Shown piece by piece: positions 25,646 to 32,614 of a DNA stretch of 33,851 bases. The stretch spans positions 1-33,851 of the forward strand of contig JAAZDW010000008.1 in assembly GCA_012512595.1 (NCBI GenBank). Reading direction: 5' to 3'. Source of the DNA: Erysipelothrix sp. (GTDB lineage: Bacteria > Bacillota_I > Bacilli_A > Erysipelotrichales > Erysipelotrichaceae). Both the position numbers and the translations under genes were made by a program. The notes beneath the pieces are model-generated. The model had not been told where the DNA came from, made no database searches, and saw nothing but the letters and a program-made list of their open reading frames with translations. Position 1 is the stretch's first letter. Every line of letters begins with the position of its first letter.

Positions 25646-27041
25646 CTGTTTCCTCACTTTGGGGTCTTTCGTCATTTAAGCCTTCAATAATAATTTCATT
25701 AGCTGACAACCACTCACTTATTATCACTTTTATTTCCTTTTGAACTGTTTCTGGATTTTTTCTTCCTAAAAACACATCACTTATTGCTTGTCTAAAATCG
25801 TTTTCTAAAAAGATATCCCATCCTCTAACTTTTTGATTTTGTGAAAAGGCTTGAAGTGGTGATGTTTCGCTAAATTGATAAGCTTTGATTTTCTGTTTAG
25901 TATTAGCATCAAGTTTAAAGCCTTCAACATTTAAAAGGTCTTTGTTAATTAGGGGTACGATCCCATTGTTAATTGCGACTTGCGTTCCTTCAACACCTTT
26001 AATATGTTTTAAAACCATATTTGCAGCATTTTTAAACTCACTATCCTTATTTAGCACAAAACCACTGACTGAACTTATTGTAGCCATCTCTTGATTATTT
26101 AGAGTTGGCAGTTTAGTAAAGACTAGTTCATAGGCCTTGCTCTGCTGGTAGTGGTCATAGTACATCCAGTTACCAACTAACAAAAAAGGCGCACTTTGGT
26201 CGATTAAAACTTGTTCATAATTCCAGATTGTTTCATTATTAAAGTCTTTATTATACTTCCAAGCATAACTTCCTAAAGTTTTTAAACCTTCTAAGGCTTG
26301 GAGTAAATTTTCATCTAAGTCCATCATTTCAGCACTAACACCTTGAATTAGCCGGTAGTCGCTATTTTGTAAAAATGGCAGCATTGCCATCTGGTCATTT
26401 AAAGGAAATGAAAAGATATCTTCGATCGCTTGATCCAAATACAAGACATTTTCTTTACGCCAAATATCTGAAAGCTCAGCAATTTTTTCAAAACTGTCAA
26501 TTGCTTCTGGAATACCATTATTATCTTCATCACTTAGGTCAACTTTAAATTCTTCTAACATTGTCTTGTTATAAACAAAAAGTAATCCTTCAACATCAAA
26601 AGGAATAAAGTAATTGGCGCTTTGATTGATTTGACTTGAAAACTTACTAAGTTTTTCATTTTCCAAAAGATTTGAAAATGACTCATCGAAACTAGCCAGC
26701 TTATCAAAGTATAGGGGGACGTATTCACTCTTGAGTTGAATTAAGTCAAATTCCGATAGATGTGACAATAATTGTTCATTGTCATCAGAAGATATTACTT
26801 CATAACTTAAAAGTTTTTGATGGTCAGGATAGGCTTGATTAAAACTTTGGACTAAATCGATCCCATAGTCTTCATTAAAAACACCGATGATAATTTTAGC
26901 GTTTGCTTCTATTTCTAATTCTGCTATTTTTTCAATCTCACATAAGCCTTCATTATCAACCTTACATTTATCTGTGCTACAACCAATCAATACTAAACTT
27001 AAAACTAATATATATATAATATTACGGATTATTTTTTTCAT
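25617..27041 (-). CDS. Extracellular solute-binding lipoprotein (MalE-like, orphan)
   Basis: 474-aa secreted lipoprotein. The signal peptide ends in a lipobox LIGC with the lipidated Cys21, so it would be anchored to the outer face of the membrane by Lgt. The body resembles family 1 ABC solute-binding proteins for sugars or oligosaccharides: GLLFVYNKTM near the middle, NNGIPEAIDSFEKI, and VGNWMYYDHYQ. The C-terminus is a short acidic tail. No permease or ATPase genes are adjacent, so the transporter partner and ligand are unknown. It begins the transcript that contains ung-folC-folT. AGAGGT precedes the ATG. Confidence 0.8.
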   Translation of the reverse strand: MKKIIRNIIYILVLSLVLIGCSTDKCKVDNEGLCEIEKIAELEIEANAKIIIGVFNEDYGIDLVQSFNQAYPDHQKLLSYEVISSDDNEQLLSHLSEFDLIQLKSEYVPLYFDKLASFDESFSNLLENEKLSKFSSQINQSANYFIPFDVEGLLFVYNKTMLEEFKVDLSDEDNNGIPEAIDSFEKIAELSDIWRKENVLYLDQAIEDIFSFPLNDQMAMLPFLQNSDYRLIQGVSAEMMDLDENLLQALEGLKTLGSYAWKYNKDFNNETIWNYEQVLIDQSAPFLLVGNWMYYDHYQQSKAYELVFTKLPTLNNQEMATISSVSGFVLNKDSEFKNAANMVLKHIKGVEGTQVAINNGIVPLINKDLLNVEGFKLDANTKQKIKAYQFSETSPLQAFSQNQKVRGWDIFLENDFRQAISDVFLGRKNPETVQKEIKVIISEWLSANEIIIEGLNDERPQSEETDDKDVDPDN

Positions 27042-27118
27042 ATATTACCTCTTTTATATTTTATCACTTATAAAGAGTCTTCTCTACTATATTGTATAAA
27101 GAATCATCCTAAAGTGTT

Positions 27119-27183
27119 ATAGGAGTTTTCCTAGACCATCATAACTAATTTTTACTTTATAATCAACTGTTTAATAAAGTAAA
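27119..27183. repeat. Inverted repeats upstream of the lipoprotein gene
   Basis: Two symmetrical elements lie between the ogt terminator and the lipoprotein gene. TTTACTTTAT (27151-27160) is repeated inverted as ATAAAGTAAA (27174-27183). TAGGA-GTTT-TCCTA lies at 27119-27132. Neither has a T run suited to termination toward the lipoprotein gene. Operator function is possible but unproven; I found no convincing promoter in the stretch. Confidence 0.45.
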
Positions 27184-27202
27184 AAAACCCAAAAATGGGT
27201 TT
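27181..27202 (-). terminator. Terminator of ogt
   Basis: Minus strand AAACCCA-TTTT-TGGGTTT followed by a T run, about 30 nt past the ogt stop. Confidence 0.88.
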
Positions 27203-27231
27203 AGATTTTTAAAAATTTATTCTAATCTTTA

Positions 27232-27708
27232 TTATTTAACCACTTTATTATTCACAATCTTAAGTCCTTCAATTTCAAGTAGTTTTATTTTTATATCTAA
27301 GCCGCCAGCATAGCCGGTTAAATCATTGTTTGAGGCAATGACCCGGTGACATGGGACAACAATCGATAAAGGGTTTTTATTTAAAGCCCCTCCAACCGCC
27401 CTTGCAGCTTTTTCATTGTCTATCATTTTAGCCAACTGCTTGTAACTAATCACCTGACCATATGGAACAGTCATTAAATGCTTATAAACAGTCTTTTCAA
27501 AGTCACTTCCAACTATTTCAATTGGAAGATTGAATTCCTTTAACTCATCATTTAAATAGGCGGTTATTTGCGTATAGGCTTGTTTAATTAAAGGTGTTTC
27601 AATTTTCTTTAAATTTGCCTCTTTAAAATAGCTAATTGACAAAATATACTTATCACTAGCACTTATATAAAGATCTCCAATATTTGTCTTGTATTTATAA
27701 TAGTACAT
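27232..27708 (-). CDS. ogt: Methylated-DNA--protein-cysteine methyltransferase
   Basis: 158-aa suicide repair protein that takes the alkyl group from O6-alkylguanine. The active-site motif VVPCHRV, the Arg-finger region VPYGQVISYKQLA and the ARAVGGAL helix are present, all typical of Ogt-type enzymes of 155-175 aa. GGGAGAG precedes the ATG. It sits behind the lemA terminator with 12 nt to spare, so read-through from lemA or a weak promoter must drive it. Confidence 0.94.
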   Translation of the reverse strand: MYYYKYKTNIGDLYISASDKYILSISYFKEANLKKIETPLIKQAYTQITAYLNDELKEFNLPIEIVGSDFEKTVYKHLMTVPYGQVISYKQLAKMIDNEKAARAVGGALNKNPLSIVVPCHRVIASNNDLTGYAGGLDIKIKLLEIEGLKIVNNKVVK

Positions 27709-27720
27709 ATATCTCTCCCT

Positions 27721-27744
27721 AAAAAAAAGGTATCATAAGATACC
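27721..27744 (-). terminator. Terminator of lemA
   Basis: Minus strand GGTATC-TTAT-GATACC followed by eight T. It starts 6 nt past the lemA stop and ends 12 nt before ogt. Confidence 0.88.
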
Positions 27745-27750
27745 CTCATT

Positions 27751-28311
27751 TTAAAATGATACTTCTGGCTTTTCCCTTTTGCTTTCATCTGGAAGTTCGA
27801 ATAAAGTTTCTTTTTGGAAATTAAATTGATTTGCAACTAAATTAGCTGGAAATACACTAACTGCATTATTATGATACTTAACAGTTCCATTATAATATCT
27901 TCTAGAATTCTCTATTTCACTTTCCATAGATTTCAAATCTGTTTGCATTTGCAAGAAGTTTGAACTAGCTTTTAAATCAGGGTAAGCTTCTGCTACAACT
28001 AACAAACGACTAATAGCTTGGGTTAGTTCACCTTCAGCTGCTAATCTTTCATCGGTGGTCCTTGCGCCAACCGCATGTGACCTTGCGGCAATAACACTTT
28101 CTAATGTTTCTCTCTCATGTGCTGCCGAAGCCTTTACAGTTGCGACTAAATCAGGAATTAAATCTGAACGCTTCAAAAGGAAAATATCCATTGTTGAAAA
28201 TGCTTCTTCTACTTGGTTTTTTGATCTTACTAAGTTATTATAAGTTCCCATAACCCAGATACCAACCACGGCTACAATTACAACAATTACTAATAAAACA
28301 ATCCATTGCAT
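27751..28311 (-). CDS. lemA: LemA family membrane-anchored protein
   Basis: 186-aa LemA family protein with one N-terminal membrane helix (residues 3-23) and a long alpha-helical cytoplasmic or surface domain. Family patterns TYNNLVRSKNQVEEAFSTMD, LLKRSDLIPDLVATVK and the terminal NAVSVFPANLVANQF are present. The function is not established; in Firmicutes it often occurs with HtpX, which is not seen here. AAGGAGG precedes the ATG. It is followed at once by a terminator, so it appears to be a single-gene unit. Confidence 0.94.
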   Translation of the reverse strand: MQWIVLLVIVVIVAVVGIWVMGTYNNLVRSKNQVEEAFSTMDIFLLKRSDLIPDLVATVKASAAHERETLESVIAARSHAVGARTTDERLAAEGELTQAISRLLVVAEAYPDLKASSNFLQMQTDLKSMESEIENSRRYYNGTVKYHNNAVSVFPANLVANQFNFQKETLFELPDESKREKPEVSF

Positions 28312-28335
28312 TTGTATTCCTCCTTACTAAGTTAT

Positions 28336-28364
28336 ATATTACACTTTATAAGTTTATTTATCAA
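28336..28364 (-). promoter_or_regulatory. Probable lemA promoter
   Basis: Minus strand -35 TTGATA (28364-28359), 17-nt spacer, -10 TAATAT (28341-28336). An alternative -10 TATAAT at 28423-28418 has no good -35. Confidence 0.5.
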
Positions 28365-28372
28365 CAAATACT

Positions 28373-28407
28373 ATGCTTAAAGCATTGATATCGGCTTTAA
28401 ATAAGCC
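28373..28407. repeat. Two small inverted repeats upstream of lemA
   Basis: GGCTT-TAAAT-AAGCC at 28393-28407 and ATGCTT-A-AAGCAT at 28373-28385. They lie just upstream of the probable promoter, or in the leader if the TATAAT at 28418 is used. Function unknown. Confidence 0.45.
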
Positions 28408-28429
28408 AAATACACCATTATATTGTAAT

Positions 28430-28453
28430 AAAAAAATAAAGGTTTGACCTTTA
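28430..28453 (-). terminator. Terminator of the XRE regulator gene
   Basis: Minus strand TAAAGGT-CAA-ACCTTTA followed by seven T, 4 nt past the stop codon. Confidence 0.82.
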
Positions 28454-28457
28454 CTTT

Positions 28458-28700
28458 TTATAAACCATTGTTCTCGTCATCTTTAAGAAGTTTATATAAA
28501 GATGTTTCTAAGCCACTGGCAATCTGTTGCATTGCTTTTAAAGATACATTTCTTGTGCCACGTTCAACATCAGATATATAGTTTCTATGTAATCCCGCTC
28601 TAAAAGACAATTCTTCTTGCGATATATTCATAGCAAGTCGCCTTTTTCGCATGTTGTCCCCAAATTTTTTTTGAGAATGATCCTGTATCCCCTTTTTCAT
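28458..28700 (-). CDS. XRE-family helix-turn-helix regulator
   Basis: 80-aa DNA-binding protein from ATG 28700 (MKKGIQDHSQ), with GAGG 8 nt upstream; a TTG two codons earlier is less likely. The helix-turn-helix spans about residues 13-70: RRLAMNISQEELSFRAGLH, recognition helix HRNYISDVERGTRNVSL. That pattern resembles controller (C) proteins of restriction-modification systems and other small XRE repressors. No restriction or methylase genes are in the window. It lies 75 nt behind whiA with no terminator in the gap, so it may share that transcript. Target unknown. Confidence 0.86.
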   Translation of the reverse strand: MKKGIQDHSQKKFGDNMRKRRLAMNISQEELSFRAGLHRNYISDVERGTRNVSLKAMQQIASGLETSLYKLLKDDENNGL

Positions 28701-28775
28701 GCTCAAAACCTCAGTTCTATAATAAGATTTTAAGCATTAACCCTTGTTTTATCTACCTATTTTAAGTGTTATAAA

Positions 28776-29714
28776 TTACCGCTTGAACTTGTCGGCAATT
28801 TCAGAAATACGTTTAAAGCGATGGTTTAAACCCGATTTTGTAATGTTTTTACCATAGCGTTTTTTATATTCAACTACTAATTCATTTAAACTGTAATCTT
28901 CAAAATCCCTTCTTAATTCAATTACCTCCATATGAATCTCACTCATTGCATCAAGGTGATTAGCATCTTCAATAATTTGAATATCCTCTAACTGTTTTTG
29001 ACCTGCCTTAATAACTTTTACTTCATTTGCCAATTCACAGTTGTCTAATCGAGTAAAACTATTGGCAAAATCTCTTTGAATTCGATGTTCTTCAAATTCC
29101 ATAACCGCATTTGAGGAACCAATCGCTCTTAAGAAATCTGAAATCTTTTCAGCTGCTTTAACATATACAACATAGGAATTTCTTCTTTCAACAATTTTAG
29201 CGTTTAGGTTTATATTATTCATTAACTTTTGAATTAGCTGACTATGTTCTAATTTATTAGTCGAAACTTCCAAGTGATAATTTGAAGTTGCAGGTGAGTT
29301 TACACTACCTCCGGCCATAAAAGCACCGGCTAAATATGCTCTTTTACAGCACTCAGCCTTAAAATGACTTTCCTTCAAATGATCAATTAAACCCTCTTTA
29401 GGACTGTAAAGCTCTAAATCTTCTAAAATAGTTAAACCTTCATCAATAATACTAACTTGATAAATATTACTTTTATTAAACCTTAATTTTTGTTTTACAT
29501 CTAATTTTAGTTCAACTTCATAAAGATCTTTAATTAATTGCCATACCCTTTTTGCGATATAAGAGTTTTCGGTTGAAAACTGCAAAGAAATACCTTTGTT
29601 GTTTATTACTAGTGTTGATGAGAGTAAAATCAAGGCACTTAATTGACTTCTTTGACAGCATTCAAAAAGTACATTTTGAGACACTTCATGTTTTACAAAT
29701 TTTGAAAACGACAT
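28776..29714 (-). CDS. whiA: DNA-binding protein WhiA
   Basis: 312-aa protein of the WhiA/YvcL family: an N-terminal LAGLIDADG-homing-endonuclease-like domain and a C-terminal helix-turn-helix, linked to cell division and chromosome segregation in Bacillus. The start at 29714 (MSFSKFVKHE) matches the family start; a TTG four codons earlier overlaps yvcK and is less likely. YLAGAFMAGGSVNSP is the LAGLIDADG-like segment and the end ITKSGLNHRFKRI is the recognition helix. It is translationally coupled to yvcK. Confidence 0.95.
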   Translation of the reverse strand: MSFSKFVKHEVSQNVLFECCQRSQLSALILLSSTLVINNKGISLQFSTENSYIAKRVWQLIKDLYEVELKLDVKQKLRFNKSNIYQVSIIDEGLTILEDLELYSPKEGLIDHLKESHFKAECCKRAYLAGAFMAGGSVNSPATSNYHLEVSTNKLEHSQLIQKLMNNINLNAKIVERRNSYVVYVKAAEKISDFLRAIGSSNAVMEFEEHRIQRDFANSFTRLDNCELANEVKVIKAGQKQLEDIQIIEDANHLDAMSEIHMEVIELRRDFEDYSLNELVVEYKKRYGKNITKSGLNHRFKRISEIADKFKR

Positions 29715-29718
29715 TTTA

Positions 29719-30675
29719 TCATCCAATCTTTAATTTTTTCTTTAGTGCTTGTTCAATTTTTTCTGAACTATGGCGAGCTTGTTGAAAATCAAAGCTGAGT
29801 AAGTCTGCTTTAATAACTCGACAATCACGTTTTTTACTTTTATCTAATTTAACGATATCAGAATTATTTTGTCTATATAGCTCTACAATATCTTTTGGAA
29901 TAATATTGTTGGGATAAATAATTGTGTCTATTTTACCATGCATATGTTTCTCAATTGCCTGAATATGATCATCAACATCATAGTGATCGGTTTCTCCAGG
30001 CTCAGTCATTATATTACATAAGTAAATAACATCTGCCTCTTTATTATTATTAATAGCCTCACTAATTCCTTTAATAATTAAATTTGGAATTACCGAAGTA
30101 TATAAACTACCAATTCCTAAAAGAATGTAGTCAGCTTTGTCGATGGCCTCTACGGCTTCTTTTGTCGCAATTACCTCACCCTTGTAAAACACTCTTTTTA
30201 TAACATTGTTAAACTTGGGAATACTATCTTCACCACGCACTATCGTGCCATCTTTCATTTCGGCATATAAATCAACAACTTCAGTTGTTGAAGGAATAAT
30301 TTGGCCCTTAATTCTTAAGACAGAACCAACTTGACCAATTGCATCCATTATATTTCCGGTTGATTCAGTTAGGGCAGCTAAGATTAAATTCCCTAAACTA
30401 TGACCGCCAATATCATCACTTTTTGATGAATCCCCATAAAAGCGATAATCCATTAGATTACTCAAAAGTGATTCTGATTCTGCCAAGGCCGTTAAAACAT
30501 TTCTAATATCACCAACAGCTGGAATATTATACCTAGCTCTTAGTCTACCCGTACTTCCCCCGTCATCCGCAACTGTTATGATGGCAGATATATTAAAACC
30601 ATCAATATTTTTTATGCCTTTTAAAATAGCTGCAACGCCTGTACCGCCACCAATGACAACAATGTTTTTATTCAT
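29719..30675 (-). CDS. yvcK: YvcK/CofD-like gluconeogenesis factor
   Basis: 318-aa protein of the CofD-like family. It is needed in Bacillus for growth and cell shape on gluconeogenic carbon sources and binds UDP-sugars there. The N-terminal Rossmann-like IVVIGGGTGVAAILKGIK, the signature VTVADDGGSTGRLR, DIRNVLTALAE and YLCNIMTEPGETDHY are typical. It starts one base after the 2-hydroxyacid dehydrogenase stop and ends in front of whiA, keeping the yvcK-whiA pair; rapZ, usual upstream neighbour, is absent. Confidence 0.94.
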   Translation of the reverse strand: MNKNIVVIGGGTGVAAILKGIKNIDGFNISAIITVADDGGSTGRLRARYNIPAVGDIRNVLTALAESESLLSNLMDYRFYGDSSKSDDIGGHSLGNLILAALTESTGNIMDAIGQVGSVLRIKGQIIPSTTEVVDLYAEMKDGTIVRGEDSIPKFNNVIKRVFYKGEVIATKEAVEAIDKADYILLGIGSLYTSVIPNLIIKGISEAINNNKEADVIYLCNIMTEPGETDHYDVDDHIQAIEKHMHGKIDTIIYPNNIIPKDIVELYRQNNSDIVKLDKSKKRDCRVIKADLLSFDFQQARHSSEKIEQALKKKLKIG

Positions 30676-30676
30676 T

Positions 30677-31597
30677 TTATACTACCTTGTTTCTAACTTC
30701 TTCATCTTTTTCAAATCGATAAATATTATCCAAAACAAGATCTTTTAATCTTTTACTAAGCAAATTTGAACTTGAAGAAATATGAGGCGTTAAACTAACC
30801 TTAGGATGCTTCCACAATAATGAATCTGATGAAAGTGGTTCGTTTGGAACCACATCTAAGTAAACATGGCTAAGCTTTGTTTCTAAGACTTTTAAAAGAT
30901 CCTCAACTACTAGTTGTGAGCCCCGTCCAATATTAATAAATATAGCTTCAGTTTTCATTTGACTAAAGAAAGCTTTATTATATAAACCTTTTGTTGCAGT
31001 AGTTAAAGGTAGGGCTCCAACCACAATATCAGCTTCACTTAAAACTTCATGCATATTATCTATAGCATAGGTTTGGTCAAAATGTAAAACATGGCCACCA
31101 CTACGATTTATGCCAATCACTTCAACTTCAAAAGCCTTTAATCTTTTGGCGATTTCGCTACCGATGTCGCCAGTCCCTAAAATTAAAGCTTTTTGATTAG
31201 AGACTTCTTTAATATTTTTTTGACTTATTGAACGTTTTTCCCAAAAAGATTTACTTTGATTATCCCTAAAGCGCTGAGCATCTTTGTAATAGTCTAAAAT
31301 TTTCAAAAGCACATATTCAGCAATTGAAATACCCGAAACACCAGTAGCATTAGCAAAAATGATCCCCATTGACTTTATTTTTTCTAAGTCAACATGATCA
31401 TAACCTGCCATTAGTGATTGAATAAATTTAAGTCCTTTAATATCTTCTAACTCTTTAAAAGGTGTACCTGGAAAGCCAACAAAAATATCGCCTGCTACCT
31501 TTTCATTATTATAGTATTCAATTGAAAACCCTAAATCTTTTAAATTATCTAAATCACTTTTATTAAGTTCTGCATTTTTTTGTAAAATTATTTTCAT
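30677..31597 (-). CDS. D-isomer-specific 2-hydroxyacid dehydrogenase
   Basis: 306-aa NAD(P)-dependent oxidoreductase that interconverts 2-hydroxy- and 2-oxo-acids. The Rossmann motif GTGDIGSEIAKRL is followed by GINRSGG; an Arg after the second strand hints at NADPH use. The catalytic triad fits Arg in NIGRGSQL, Glu in VVPNEPL and His in TPHISS. The N-terminal substrate domain includes FVGFPGTPFKELEDI. It has AGAGG before the ATG, is preceded by the trxB terminator, and runs into yvcK with a 1-nt gap, so it starts the yvcK-whiA operon. Substrate unknown. Confidence 0.88.
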   Translation of the reverse strand: MKIILQKNAELNKSDLDNLKDLGFSIEYYNNEKVAGDIFVGFPGTPFKELEDIKGLKFIQSLMAGYDHVDLEKIKSMGIIFANATGVSGISIAEYVLLKILDYYKDAQRFRDNQSKSFWEKRSISQKNIKEVSNQKALILGTGDIGSEIAKRLKAFEVEVIGINRSGGHVLHFDQTYAIDNMHEVLSEADIVVGALPLTTATKGLYNKAFFSQMKTEAIFINIGRGSQLVVEDLLKVLETKLSHVYLDVVPNEPLSSDSLLWKHPKVSLTPHISSSSNLLSKRLKDLVLDNIYRFEKDEEVRNKVV

Positions 31598-31653
31598 CTA
31601 ACCACCTCTAAATAAATATTACCATATTAAAGAAAACAATAGGTAAGATATAA

Positions 31654-31677
31654 TAAAAACCAACCACTTAAGGTTGG
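31654..31677 (-). terminator. Terminator of lgt-trxB operon
   Basis: Minus strand CCAACC-TTAAGT-GGTTGG followed by TTTTT, 10 nt past the trxB stop. Confidence 0.88.
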
Positions 31678-31687
31678 CGATTATTAT

Positions 31688-32614
31688 TTAATTTGGATAT
31701 TTTTCACTGATGTATTCAAAAGCTGCCTGAGCTGCGATTGCGCCATCACTTGTCGCCGTAACTACTTGACGTAATTTTTTTACATTAATATCGCCAGCAC
31801 TATAAATGCCTTCTTTACTTGTCTGCATTTGACTATTAACTAAAACATACTTTTGAGCATCTAAGTCAACAACGCCCTCTAACATGTCTGTAATTGGGTC
31901 AGCACCAATATATGGAAAGACGGACTTAATTGCAATATCTCTTTTTTCTTCTGTTTGATTATTGACAATTTTCAAACCAGTTACTTGACTTCCATCAACT
32001 AATACTTCGACTGCCTCATGATGATATAAAATCTCAACATTACTTAAAGCTTCAACTTGTTTTAAAATTCTATCTTCAGCCTTAACTTTATCGCCTCTAA
32101 CTAAAATAGTTACTGATTTTACAAGTCCAGCTAAGTAAATTGACTCTTCTAAAGCTGAATTCCCGCCACCGATAACAGCAACATCTTCTCCTTTATAAAA
32201 ACCACCATCACATATGGCACAATAGGAAACACCACGACTTGCATATTCTTTTTCATTAGGAATACCAATTAATCTTTCCTTTGTCCCTGTGGCAACAATA
32301 ACTGCCCTGCCTAAATAAGAATCTTGGTCACTTACAACTTCATGTCCATATTCATGGTCTTTAATTTGACTAACTCTTCCATAAATATATTCAGCACCTA
32401 AATTTGTTGCATGTTCAAACATATCTAAGGCCAAATTGGCTCCATGAGTTGCCTTAATTCCTGGCCAGTTAGTTATTTCATTTGTAACCGTCAACTTACC
32501 ACCTGGTGCGTCCGCTTCTATAAAAGCTGTGCTTAATCCACTTCGAACTGCATAAATGGCTGCCGTAAGCCCAGCTGGGCCACCGCCAACAATAATTAAA
32601 TCATAATTTTTCAC
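31688..32614 (-). CDS. trxB: Thioredoxin-disulfide reductase
   Basis: 308-aa FAD-dependent enzyme that reduces thioredoxin with NADPH in the cytoplasm. FAD motif DLIIVGGGPAGLTAAIYA at the N-terminus, redox pair CAIC (YCAICDGGF), NADPH motif VIGGGNSALEE and the terminal SAGDI signature are present. The start is GTG, overlapping the stop of the upstream fusion gene (TAGTG) with AAGGAGG 7 nt upstream. The linkage lgt-ppaX-trxB also occurs in Bacillus. Confidence 0.96.
   Translation of the reverse strand: MKNYDLIIVGGGPAGLTAAIYAVRSGLSTAFIEADAPGGKLTVTNEITNWPGIKATHGANLALDMFEHATNLGAEYIYGRVSQIKDHEYGHEVVSDQDSYLGRAVIVATGTKERLIGIPNEKEYASRGVSYCAICDGGFYKGEDVAVIGGGNSALEESIYLAGLVKSVTILVRGDKVKAEDRILKQVEALSNVEILYHHEAVEVLVDGSQVTGLKIVNNQTEEKRDIAIKSVFPYIGADPITDMLEGVVDLDAQKYVLVNSQMQTSKEGIYSAGDINVKKLRQVVTATSDGAIAAQAAFEYISEKYPN

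Noticed and set aside
27151-27183. The 10-bp inverted repeat as a terminator for the lipoprotein gene
   Set aside because: It lies upstream of that gene, not downstream, has a 13-nt loop, and the real ogt terminator is the separate hairpin at 27181-27202.
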